A DNA stretch of 64,000 bases from Cyprinodon diabolis (lineage: Eukaryota > Chordata > Actinopteri > Cyprinodontiformes > Cyprinodontidae): positions 248,001-312,000 of the forward strand of contig CM060066.1 in NCBI GenBank assembly GCA_030533445.1. The letters run 5' to 3'. The position numbers and the translations under genes are program-made. How positions within the stretch are numbered: position 1 is the stretch's first letter; each line of letters starts with the position of its first letter. Under the pieces are notes generated by a model. It saw nothing but the letters and a program-made list of their open reading frames with translations. It was not told where the DNA came from and did no database searches. Shown one piece after another: positions 9,209-21,800 of the stretch.

Positions 9209-11592
9209 CTTCAGCCATCTTCAACCATCTTCAACCATCTTCAGCCATCTTCAAGCATCTTCAAGCATCTTCAGCCATCTTCAGCCATCTTCAGCCATCT
9301 TCAACCATCTTCAGGCATCTTCAAGCATCTTCAACCATCTTCAGCCATCCTCAACCATCTTCAGCCATCTTCAGCCATCTTTAGCCATCTTCAACCATCT
9401 TCAGCCATTGTCAGGCATCTTCAGCAATCTTCAGCCATCTTCAGCCATCTTCAAGCATCTTCAAGCATCTTCAGCCATCTTCAGCCATCTTCAACCATCT
9501 TCAGCCATCCTCAACCATCTTCAGCCATCTTCAGCCATCTTTAGCCATCTTCAACCATCGTTAGGCATCTTCAGCAATCTTCAAGCATCTTCAACCATCT
9601 TCAGCCATCTTCAGCCATCTTCAGCCATCTTCAACCATCTTCAGCCATCGTCAGCCATCGTTAGGCATCTTCAGCAATCTTCAGCCATCTTCAGCCATCT
9701 TCAAGCATCTTCAACCATCTTCAGCCATCTTCAGCCATCTTCAACCATCTTCAGCCATCGTCAGCCATCGTTAGGCATCTTCAGCAATCTTCAGCCATCT
9801 TCAAGCATCTTCAAGCATCTTCAACCATCTTCAGCCATCTTCAGCCATCTTCAACCATCTTCAGCCATCGTCAGCCATCGTTAGGCATCTTCAGCAATCT
9901 TCAGCCATCTTCAAGCATCTTCAACCATCTTCAACCATCTTCAGCCATCTTCAGCCATCTTCAACCATCTTCAGCCATCGTCAGCCATCGTTAGGCATCT
10001 TCAGCAATCTTCAGCCATCTTCAGCCATCTTCAACCATCTTCAACCATCTTCAGCCATCTTCAAGCATCTTCAAACATCTTCAGCCATCTTCAGCCATCT
10101 TCAGCCATCTTCAACCATCTTCAGCCATCGTCAGCCATCGTTAGGCATCTTCAGCAATCTTCAGCCATCTTCAGCCATCTTCAACCATCTTCAGGCATCT
10201 TCAAGCATCTTCAACCATCTTCAGCCATCCTCAACCATCTTCAGCCATCTTCAGCCATCTTTAGCCATCTTCAACCATCTTCAGCCATTGTCAGGCATCT
10301 TCAGCAATCTTCAGCCATCTTCAGCCATCTTCAAGCATCTTCAAGCATCTTCAGCCATCTTCAGCCATCTTCAACCATCTTCAGCCATCTTCAACCATCT
10401 TCAGCCATCGTCAGCCATCGTTAGGCATCTTCAGCAATCTTCAAGCATCTTCAACCATCTTCAGCCATCTTCAGCCATCTTCAGCCATCTTCAGCCATCT
10501 TCAACCATCTTCAGCCATCGTCAGCCATCATTAGGCATCTTCAGCAAACTTCAGCCATCTTCAGCCATCTTCAAGCATCTTCAACCATCTTTAGCCATCT
10601 TCAGCCATCTTCAACCATCTTCAGCCATCGTCAGCCATCGTTAGGCATCTTCAGCAATCTTCAGCCATCTTCAAGCATCTTCAAGCATCTTCAACCATCT
10701 TCAGCCATCTTCAGCCATCTTCAACCATCTTCAGCCATCGTCAGCCATCGTTAGGCATCTTCAGCAATCTTCAGCCATCTTCAAGCATCTTCAACCATCT
10801 TCAACCATCTTCAGCCATCTTCAGCCATCTTCAACCATCTTCAGCCATCGTCAGCCATCGTTAGGCAACTTCAGCAATCTTCAGCCATCTTCAGCCATCT
10901 TCAACCATCTTCAACCATCTTCAGCCATCTTCAAGCATCTTCAAGCATCTTCAGCCATCTTCAGCCATCTTCAGCCATCTTCAACCATCTTCAGCCATCG
11001 TCAGCCATCGTTAGGCATCTTCAGCAATCTTCAGCCATCTTCAGCCATCTTCAACCATCTTCAGGCATCATCAACCATCTTCAGGCATCTTCAAGCATCT
11101 TCAAGCATCTTCAACCATCTTTAGCCATCCTCAACCATCTTCAGCCATCTTCAGCCATCTTTAGCCATCTTCAACCATCTTCAGCCATCGTCAGCCATCG
11201 TTAGGCATCTTCAGCAATCTTCAGCCATCTTCAACCATCTTCAGCCATCTTCAAGCATCTTCAAGCATCTTCAGCCATCTTCAGCCATCTTCAGCCATCT
11301 TCAACCATCTTCAGCCATCGTCAGCCATCGTTAGGCATCTTCAGCAATCTTCAGCCATCTTCAGCCATCTTCAACCATCTTCAGGCATCTTCAAGCATCT
11401 TCAACCATCTTTAGCCATCCTCAACCATCTTCAGCCATCTTCAGCCATCTTTAGCCATCTTCAACCATCTTCAGCCATCGTCAGCCATCGTTAGGCATCT
11501 TCAGCAATCTTCAGCCATCTTCAACCATCTTCAAGCATCTTCAACCATCTTCAAGCATCTTCAACCATCTTCAGGCATCTTCAGCAATCTTC
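9209..11592 (+). repeat. 10-bp satellite, block 3 with higher-order structure
   Basis: About 238 decamers in unbroken register. A marker variant (TTAGGCATCT) falls at 9561, 9661, 9771, 9881, 9991, 10141, 10421, 10531, 10641, 10751, 10861, 11011, 11201, 11331 and 11491. This gives a frequent 110-bp higher-order unit, and a pattern repeated at an offset of 870 bp. It ends just before 11593 in non-repetitive DNA. Confidence 0.95.
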
Positions 11593-12744
11593 AGCTGTTG
11601 TCCTTTCTTGACGGTGATCTCTGAGGTAGAGGAAGGACCCCCTTTGGCCCAGAGGTGGGGAGTCAACGTTCTGACGGCTGGTTGAGGGTGCTGACAGAAA
11701 TAATAAAATTAGATGGAGGGAGAAGAAGTTCTGACGACAGATCTTTAGGTTTTAGTATTAATATTTGAAAATATACATCAGTTTAAATTAGGAACAACTT
11801 AACAATAATCAGATCTTAATTCAAACTTTTGGTGTCAATATAAAGTATTTTTGTTCTAATTTAATATCATATTGGAGATGTTATCATACCTGATTTGTTA
11901 CTAATAAAACAAAGTAAATATTACATGCATGTATATTTTAAAACGATATACCAAAATATTTCAATTTTAAATATAGCAGAACATGTTTTAGTTGATTTTT
12001 ATTTTTTAAGAATTTCTGTTTTCTTCTGTCATATTTTTCCAATCAAATCAATTCTTGTTCAACTTTCATTTAAAAAATATTCCTAAAATCAGAGGTCAGT
12101 CCTCTTTACAGAAGTTATTGTTGGTTTTATTCTGTTGTAGAATAATGACAGTAAGAAAGACGAGTCATTCGCCATCAGAGGAGCAGCTGTTGTGCAGCTT
12201 TGTCCATAAAGCACCTGTTCAGAAGAGTTGGTAGCAGGTTTCTCTTTTCTTCGGAGGATGTTACCTGATAGGCTACTCTGTTTTGACACCAGGTGAGATG
12301 CAGTGAAGGTTTGAGGCTATTTTCCATAAAAGATTCAACCCCTGAAACACTTCCTCAGTCAACCTACAGCCTTCCTGCCTGTTGGAGTCCTTCCAAATAA
12401 CGATTGTTGTGGAGATTTTTAATTTAGGCCTGGATCACCTGCAGGTAATGGCATTTTTGCTTTTCATTCTGTTTTTTTATGTTGTTTTGATGTCAAAAGC
12501 AACTGAGGATCTATTTAGTCGTCTGCTTCAGCTATAGGCTATTAACTTTATCTAGAATTAGTAACTCTGAAAACACATAGGCGTTTCAAATACATCTGAA
12601 ACGTCTTAAACCTGTCGAATTACAGCTAATACTTCAGCTATTTATCATGAGGTTTGTTATCCTGGGAAATAACATCACAGCAGTTTTTTTTAAATCAAGT
12701 CAATCAGAGGCTGAAGTTCCAGATAATCCAGAGCGAGGATCAGC
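11593..12744. other. Region upstream of triobp exon 1
   Basis: Mostly AT-rich and unassigned. A stretch at about 11593-11690 has open minus-strand frames after a TTTCTGTCAG acceptor-like site, but no protein family is recognised. A 5' UTR exon ending near 12690-12720 is possible (T-rich tract before AAATCAAG); no promoter motif is convincing. Confidence 0.35.
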
Positions 12745-12897
12745 ATGGCGCCCCCTGCTGAAGACCGTTACTGCCGCCGGTTCCAGCCCAATGCCTTTGA
12801 CCCCTCCCGCTGCAGCTCGTGCCTGCGGCCGAATCATATGCACCTCAGTGGTTCCGCAGTGGAAAATGCTTCAGAACTGGACAATCTCCATGAGCAG
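12745..12897 (+). CDS. triobp: triobp exon 1 (start codon, Cys/His motif)
   Basis: ATG in good context (CAGCATGG), 51 codons, donor CAG|GTATGC, phase 0. Reads [18 protein letters not shown] then [12 protein letters not shown]. The spacing Cys-x2-Phe ... Cys-x2-Cys-x5-His matches the N-terminal motif shared by TRIOBP long isoforms and MPRIP. The function of this motif is not established; metal binding is an inference from the Cys/His pattern. Confidence 0.8.
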
Positions 12898-15800
12898 GTA
12901 TGCCTGATCTACAGCTCAGCTTTCATTCATCTAAGATTTCAGCATAAAAACAAAGAAATTAATCCCATTTATCAAATAGAATTAGTTTACATTATAAGCT
13001 TTGGGGGAAACTTTAAATCCATCAGACACATTCAGATTTACTGAGTCCCTCTGCTCTGGATTGATGTTCACATTATAGTCTTTCTATAAAAGTATTCACA
13101 CCCTATGCATGTTTATGTATTTGTTTTAACAAACATCTTGAACGATATAAAAAATATGACCAAAGCAGTAGTAGTGTTACTGCTCAGTTCAAAATAAAAG
13201 ACAAAAAAAACAACAAATTGCCTCAAACAATACTGGTTCCAATGCGACTGATCACATTTCGTACTTAACCTCTTATAGTGAGAATTAAATTTGACAGCAT
13301 ATGTCCTGAAATAAACTGTCTTTAGGAACTGCAGTTCACATGTTCTTCACTCACTTTCACCATCTTCTGAGATAATTACATTCCCAACATAATGAAGGAA
13401 TTCCAGATAGACTCAAACAGGTCCTGTTTGCCCTTTAATATATACATAATTTTTTCCAGAAGGAGAACAGAAAACATCTGCTGCAGCCGTTGGTTTATAG
13501 TCGGTCTGTGAGTCTTTTTCCAAAACATTGATGCACATCTCTTCGCATTAAGCAAACTTAATTTTTTTAACACTCCTTCATTTCTTCTGTAAATATGTGT
13601 TTCAGGGTATAATCCAAACACAAACAACCTTGGCTAAAAATTATTTGTTTGGAAATTATTTTTTCATCCTTTATCTCTCTCCAAAGCCGTATAATTTCCC
13701 TGCAATGCCACAAACAGTGAGTCCCTCTGTCCTCCGGGCATTTTGGACATACATCAGGTATCTCCCCGTTATACCTGTTGAGGTCTACTGGTGCTATATA
13801 AATCTGCATTAACCATTTATATTTAATCCTTTTAAGAGCTGTATTAATAGAGCTGGTGTGAGCCAGTTTACATGCTGTCTGCCAATCTTCCTCTGTTAAC
13901 TCTATCAATGTCTTATTTTTAAGCCTATCATCAGATCCTTCTGAAATTTGTAACATCATTAAGTTATAAAACTCTGTAATGATACCTTTCTTCAAACTGT
14001 CCTTTGTTAACATTCTTTGTAAAGTTGACATGGCAGAACTCGTCAACTTATTATTTTGATTTGTTCTTATGAAGTTTCTGAGTTGAAGATATTTAAGGAA
14101 ATGTTTCTTATCCAAATGAAATTTATGCTGCAGATCTTGAAAGTTCATTAGTGTGTCTGAGTTTGGTTCATAAATATTCTGAATCATTTGAAGTCTTTTG
14201 TCTTTCCAGACTTTGAATGTTGGATCAGTTCTTCCAGGTACAAAAAACTGGTTTCCCCTCTGAACAACGACAGAAAATTTGTTTCATTCTTTTTACATCT
14301 CTTCATACTCTTATCATGTTTATTAAGATACAGATTTTTTGTATATTTCAGAAGTTTTAATATTGAATTTGAATATAGATATGAAGGGAGGGTTTAATTT
14401 AAATCCTGAGTCTCCATATCAGTCCAATGTGGAGAATGATTACTGTAATAGAACATTATAGACCTCAACTGCACAGCATAATAATTCAACTGAGGCCTCC
14501 TCTGTGAGAAGGGAGACAAGTAGAGACAAACGGAGTCTGGACTTCCTGTTGGTCCATAGGAAATGTTACTGGACTTCCTGTTGGTCCATAGGAAACGTTA
14601 CTGGACTTCCTGTTGGTCCATAGGACACGTTACTGGACTTCCTGTTGGTCCATAGGAAACGTTACTGGACTTCCTGTTGGTTCATAGGACACATTACTGG
14701 ACTTCCTGTTGGTCCATAGGAAACGTTACTGGACTTCCTGTTGGTCCATAGGAAACATTACTGGACTTCCTGTTGGTCCATAGGAAACATTACTGGACTT
14801 CCTGTTGGTCCATAGGAAATGTTACTGGACTTCCTGTTGGTCCATAGGAAACGTCACATCTTTTTCCTAATTTGTGAGAAGAATTCAGGCGGAGGTGAAA
14901 GAGCAACATTCTGAAATATATAGAATAACTTTGGCAATATATTTATTTTTATTATATGTGTTCTTCCAATCATAGATTCTGGTAACAGCATCCATCTTTC
15001 ACTATCAACAACCTGATCAAGATCTGAAGAAATGTGAAACCCCTAAATATTTAAAATCGTTAACTATCTTTAAACTGTTTAATGTATTTCTATATAATCT
15101 TATATTATAGCAAACCCAAATTAGCAGAAGGAAACTGATTAGGTTAACGAGTCGCTGAAATACTTTTTGCTCCAAGTCTTCTAAGGTGTCGCTTCCCTTC
15201 CTCTACAGACTGCTAAAGATTTTTGGGTTAGGAATATTGGATGGAAAGCTTCAGTGAAGTCCAACTTCTGCTTTATTTAGGTTTGCTTTTTGACTTTCAT
15301 GTTATCCTAATGTGCTTTGATCTGAAAATAATTTCCTCTTAGTCTCAGCTCGTTTCTCAGCTCCTTTCCTCTGATAGTTTTATTTTCTGCCCGGCAGTCA
15401 GCTGCAATTTTCTTCCCTAAAAACATGATTTACAAAAAACAAATTTCCTTTTGGGCATAATAAAGTAATTTGAACTTTAATAAACTGAATCCCTTATGTG
15501 AAGGACGATGTAAGCTGGATTTGGTTTTCATGAAGCTTCATAGCAGTGAATAAAATGCATGCTGTGATGTTTTTTCCCCACTTTGAAACTTTGCAATTCT
15601 AGCAAGTATTAAGTTTTAATGGCTCAACATGTTAAGATGTTAATGCAGGATTCATAATGTTGCTGTTAGTTAAAGATAGAAGCTTGAATCCAGAACATTT
15701 TCTATTGTCTGGTTTGTCAGAAATGAACCAAACCTTTGATGTTTTTATTTGTTTTAGTCATGTTAGCATGTTGATTAGTTTTGGTCAGTATTAACTGGAT

Positions 15801-18800
15801 CTGTATAGTTTTTTTTCTCACCAAAGATTCAATAAAGCAGGCTTTTAAGTTCCCTGCTTCTTTTTTAATGTGAATTCTTTTATAGGTCCAATATTTTGCT
15901 CTGTTGGGTTCAAAGCTTTGATATGCAGCTTGTTCCAACATCAAAAAGGGACTGAATGAATAAAACACATCATTTACTGCATCTATGGCGGTCTATTTAC
16001 CCTCGGGCTTATTCCTGCTCAGAGTGAATCCAGCATTTAGGTTTAATGGTGTCTTGGTTTATTAGAACAATAGGTCAATGCTGTCCTCTAAAGGCCTTTA
16101 TATAAACCCCTGCTTCCTCTCATTGCTACTCATTAGGCAGAAAAAAAAGCTTCGCACTGGAAGAAAATAACCAGGGGAAACAACAAGGTTTAACCGGAAC
16201 TAGAAAAGAACTTCAATGAAGCTAAAGAATAAAACTAATGACTAAATAAAGAATTTCCAAACACAAAACTGGAGAATAGAAGGAACTGGAGATAACTGAA
16301 CCCATGGAAAACTTAAAGAATAACTTGTTATGGTTTTCCAGGTTTGGGACTCTGAGTTTTTGGTTTTCGGTTTTCAGTTATTCTGTTTTGTTGATCTTTG
16401 GTTTATTTACCATTTTATGTATGTTTAAAAAGTCTGTAGTTGCTCTTTGCTGCCCCCTTGTGCCTGTTTCCTTTTCCCTAGCTCCTTTCTAGTCTCCTCC
16501 ATCCACATCTGCTCCATATCAGCTTATTAGCCTGGTCTTTGTTCCGTGTCAATTCAATTCATTTCAGTTTATTTCTATAGCGCCAAATTCACATCATGTC
16601 ATGTCAGGTCACTTTCCATTTCAACCAGATCATCCAGTCAGATTGATTCAAAGTTTTCTATCTCAGGAAAACCATCTGATTGCATCGACTCATTGACTCT
16701 TCAGCAATCCCTCACACTAAGCATGCTTGTAGCGACAGTGGAGAGGAAAAACTCCCTTTGAACAGGAAGAAACCTCCAGCAGAACCAGGCTCAGTGTGAG
16801 CGGCCATCTGCTGAGGCCCACTGGGGTTCAAGGAGACAGAAGCAGACATAGAAAAAGAAGCATAGATACAAAAGGCAACTGTCAACCAGCTCCACAGGCG
16901 GCCCCGTCCAGGAAACACACAACCAGGCAGACGAGCTCCGAGCCAGCTCCCATGTCAGAGGATGAAGAGAGCACATCCAGTTAGTCACAGTCAGAGAAAC
17001 AGGACTACACTGGAAAACAGGCCAAGCTCCAACATCTAGAAACAAAGGTGTTGATGGCAGCAGCACAGCTGATATTTCTCTCCAGGATGGAGTCACAGCC
17101 AAACAGGAACAGACCAGATGAAGCTACTATGAGAAAAAGCAGAGAGAGCAGAACGTTAGAGATTTAACTAACAGATTCTGCAGAGTGGGAGAATAGAGAG
17201 AGAATGAAGCAGAATGATGAAAAAGGGGTCCCTATGTCCTCCAGCAGTCTAAGCCTATAGCAGCAGAACTATAGAGATAGATTAGGATAACCTGAGCCAC
17301 TCTAACTAGAAGCTTTATCAAAAAGGAAAGTTTTAAGCCTAGCCTAAAAGTAGACAGGGTGTCTGCCTCACAGACTAAAACTGGTAGTTGGTTCCACAGG
17401 AGAGGAGCCTGATAACTAAAAGATCTGCCTCCCATTCTACTTTTAGAAATTCTAGGAACCACTAGTAAACCTGCAGATTGAGAGAGAAGTGCTCTGTTAG
17501 GAACATAAGGAACAATCAGATCTCTGATATCAGATGGAGCTTGGCCATTTAAGGCTTTATATGTGAGAAGGAGGATTTTAAATTCTATTCTGGATTTAAC
17601 AGGAAGCCAATGAAGAGAAGCCAGGATAGGAGAGATATGATCTCTCTTTTTCATTTTCATCAGAACTCTGGCTGCAGCATTTTGGATCAGCTGAAAGCTT
17701 TTAACTACAGTTTGTGGACTTCCTGATAGTAAAGAATTACAATAGTCCAGCCTTGAAGTAACAAATGCATGGACTAGTTTCTCAGCATCACCCCTGGACA
17801 GGAGATTTCTAATTTTTGCAATGTTCCTCAGATGAAAGAAGGAAATTCTAGAAACCTCTTTGATCTGGGATTTAAATGACAGGTCCTGATCAAAAATAAC
17901 ACCAAGATTTTTTACTTTATTATCTGAAATCAGTTTAATCCCATCCAAATGAAGTGACTGGCTAATCAGCTTCTTTTTCAGAGACTCTGGTCCAAAGATT
18001 ATAACTTCTGTTTTGTCTGCATTCAGAAGCAGAAAGTTAAGAGTCATCCAGGTTTTTATGTCTTCAGACATGCCTGTAATCTATGTAATGGGTTAGCTTC
18101 ATCTGGATTATAGACAGATATAGCTGGGTATCATCAGCATAACAGTGGAAATTAACACCATGCTGTCTAATAACTACCAATTGGGAGCATGTATAAAGTA
18201 AAGAGAATTGATCCTAGCACTGATCCCTGTGGTACTCCACAGGTAACCTTTGAGCATGAGGAAGATCTATCATTAACATAAACAAACTGAATTCGATCAG
18301 ATAGATCAGATTTAAACCAGTCTAGAGCTGTTCCTTTAATTCCAACAAAATATTCAAGTCTTTCTAAAATAATATTATGATCAACTGGATCAAATGCAGC
18401 ACTAAGATCCAACAGGACGAGCACAGATACAAGTCCATTATCTGAGGCCATGAGAATATCATTAGTGACTTTCACCAGAGCTGTTTCAGTGCTATGATGA
18501 GCTCTCAAGCCAGACTGAAACTCTTCAAAAAGTTCATTATGGTGGAAGTGATCGCAAACTTGTTTGGCAACTACTTTCTTAAGAATTTTAGATCAGAAAG
18601 GAAGATTGGATATAGGTCTATAATTGACCAAGTCATCTGGGTCAAGAGACGGTTTCTTAAGCAGAGGTTTAATTCCAGCAACCTTAAAAGCCTTTGGTAC
18701 ATATCCCTGTAACGGAGATAGATTAATCACATCTAAAATGGAGGAGGAGATCAAAGGGAATACCTCCTTAAATAACCTGGTTGGAACTGGATCTAACATC

Positions 18801-21800
18801 CAAGTTGAAGGCTGAAATGAAGACAATAATTTTGCTAACTGAAAGTTCAGTCTAAACCAGGTTCAGATTCCATGACTACCTCAGGTACAATCGCGGATAG
18901 AGGAGTGCTAATTATCTTATTTTTAATAAGATCAATCTTATTTATAAAGAATCCCATAAAATCATTGTTGCTAAGAGCAGGTGGAATGGACGGTTCAACA
19001 GAGCTATGGCTCTGGGTGAGTTTGGCAACTGTCTTAAAAAGAAATCTAGGATTATTCTTATTCTCCTCTATTAATGAGGAGAAATATGCTGCTCTTGCTT
19101 TACAAAGGGTCCTCTTATACAGCAGTAAACTATTTTTCCAGACTAGGAAGGACTCCCGCAGGCCTGTGGAGCGATAATTTCTCTACTAATATCTACATAA
19201 ATGGAATACCTAATACGTTTTTATTAAAATAGTTATCTATGATTTCACTCAATACTCATTTTCTCTTTACCCCATATAACTTAGAATGTAGTTCTGACTG
19301 TTAGAGGGAAAAAATGGTAGGGGTGGCCACAGGGGTGGCCAATGATTGGCTAAGGGTGGCCCTGGCCGCCCATCTAGCTCCGCCCCTGAACAGCAGATGA
19401 TCTTTTTTTTTTTTTTTTTTTTAACAGTGTCCTGTCTGGCGATGTTCCAATAAGAATAATTGTCTTGATGCCAAAAAAAGCCCAACAGATTTTACTTTCA
19501 CAAGCGGAACACTATGGCTATCGCCATAGTGTTCCGCTTGAATTATGCATATAAACAGCTTTACCATAATTCATGCATGGAGTCTTAGAGATTATATGGA
19601 CACTGCAATGTAAGTAGAACAGGAAAGGAAAAACAGGAAAAAAGATGAAAGAAAGAGGAGATAAAAGGGACATAATGATAAAATATCTTCAGTCTGCTTC
19701 ATCACCTACAAAGAGATGCAAAAAGAACAGCACAACCAACAGATATAGTGTAAAAGATACAACAAGTAACACCTAGATACTATTGCTGAAGCGCCGGGGG
19801 ACCCCAAGAACAAAGGCCCCATGGCACCCCACTCCCCAGCGGGAGCCCTGGCCAGGCCCCGGGGGATAGTCGCCAGGAATAAGCCAGTGTCTGCCTGGGC
19901 ATCCACCAGTGCACCAGTGGGGAGGGGAGCAGTGTCACCGCCATACTAACCCATCTAGTTCCTGCTTCGAGCCTGGCCCCCCCACCCCGCACCCGAACCA
20001 GACAACCACCAGCAGAAGCCCCCCCACCAGAACTGAGCCCACTTCTCCCACACAGACCACCCAACAAGAATCCCCCAACCCCCCCAGCCCCTTTCATCTG
20101 GTTTGGTCTGCCTCAGTTTCCGTAGGCTTGTGAACTCGCAGGCGCGCACTTTTAGGAAATCCTATACACTACTGTTTATGCTCTAAAAACATTCTAAATG
20201 ATTTCGTTTCGAGTAAATTATGGACGCTACCCACTCAGGACAGTTGGAATACATTGGACGAGCAGAATGGAGGACTTATTGACACGTTTTTTGTGGACTT
20301 TTATGGACCTTTCTGCCTCGGGCGCCATAGACCTCCATTATTTGAATGTCAGCAGACAGCAAGAAGCCTCCCAGATCTCCAGATGCATTTGAGATATCAA
20401 AAAAGTACTCCAGAGTGTTGTTCAGCATGGGGGTGAGTAGAAAATGAAGGCTAATCATGTTTTGGGTGTACTATTCCTTTAAGACGTGGTTATCAGGAAC
20501 AGCTGAAAAAGAATGCCCTGCAAGCAACTGAAACGGGGCTCCATCAGGCTGATGAAATCCTTGAGCGACAGGATGAAGTTACACATGAGGCGACAGAGAA
20601 CCCTAACCAGCAACAGACTGACACGCAGAAGGTTGCTGAAAACGTTGGCCGGCCAAACACCAAGGATGACACAGAAGGTGGTCGTCAGGAAGGACAGACA
20701 GAATGTAACCTGTGTGTGCTCATGTGTGCAGAGATGAACCGTCTTTTGGAAGAAAACAGAGAGCTGCGGCCTGAACTTGATGAGCTGCGGATCTCTGATT
20801 GTTGGGATCTGGAGAATCACCACCTTTCTCCAGCAGGGTGCGCTGTGGGTCTCCTGGGCTGGAGCCTCCAGCACACCTGATGCTCATCAGCCCATCAGGA
20901 GACCTTCCTACATAAGCAGCAGCCAGACCTTCCTTCAACGCCGCAGTGTTGACCAAGTTTGGTTAGCAAACCAGAGCCTCTGTCATTTTTAGAGAATCTT
21001 AGTTGGCTCTAGAGAGAAACTAGATTCTAACCAGCCTTTGTCTTCTTTGCTCACAGGAAACCCAGAAGCTCTGGATGAGCTTTGCCTGGAAACCTGCCTG
21101 CTTGCCCAAGGAAGCCAAACCATAAGATATCAGTCTGGATTCCTCCTACAGCTCTCAAGGAAGAGCTAGTAAACCAAGTCAAGGTCAGAAACTCACGAAT
21201 CAGAAGCTAGACGCTGCTGCTGCTGAGCTCCCTGCTGAATCCATAGTCTCTGGACCCAACCGGTTCCCCCCCCCTCTCAAAGGATCTGCCAGAACCTCTC
21301 CAAGGTACATTCTAAATTAACACACTCGACAAGCCATCTAAACTGCTTGGCTAATCAAACTATCCATCTCTGCATATATGAGTGATTCCAGTCCCGGACC
21401 TGTACCAGAACCAGTTCATATTTCTCTGTGTGTGCCTTTAATAAAATGTTGAACTTCTACCCCTGACTCCGTGGTGTGTTCTGCATATGGGTTTATCAGA
21501 AAGCCATCATGACAGAACACTGCGGCCATTAACAAAAACCCAGCAGATCACCTCCGGAGGTAGCTAGAGAAACTAGCTACCCATATCCATGAAAACGATT
21601 CAACCTTCCGTGAATTAAACATCCGATTGGAGTTTTATAACCTAACTTTTTGAGAATCTGCAGGCTCCATGAGAATCGCAACATGGCGTCAGCTCAACTT
21701 CCGGTTCCGGAGTCAACTCCGCCTCAAGGGACGGAGCCAGTCTCGTCACTTCCGGATTTCCGCCCGTCACTTCCGGTTTCAGTTCCAAGGTCAGAATCTG

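Larger units (their letters stand above)
13376..15130 (-). mobile_element. L1/Tx1-like LINE ORF2 C-terminal fragment
   Basis: Read on the minus strand, this is the back end of an L1-clade ORF2. [18 protein letters not shown] lies near 14950 and [13 protein letters not shown] spans the minisatellite edges. [11 protein letters not shown] lies near 14470, [10 protein letters not shown] near 14130 and [12 protein letters not shown] near 13800. [17 protein letters not shown]ys/His block sits near 13720 and [12 protein letters not shown] near 13490. Frameshifts occur near 13600 and 14400. A 32-bp tandem array interrupts it at 14538-14852. The RT catalytic core and endonuclease are missing. Confidence 0.8.

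Noticed and set aside
4669..11590. Long overlapping + strand ORFs with SSAIFSHLQP-type repeats
   Set aside because: A 10-bp repeat without stops opens all three frames at once; there is no start context, no domain and no non-repetitive coding sequence.
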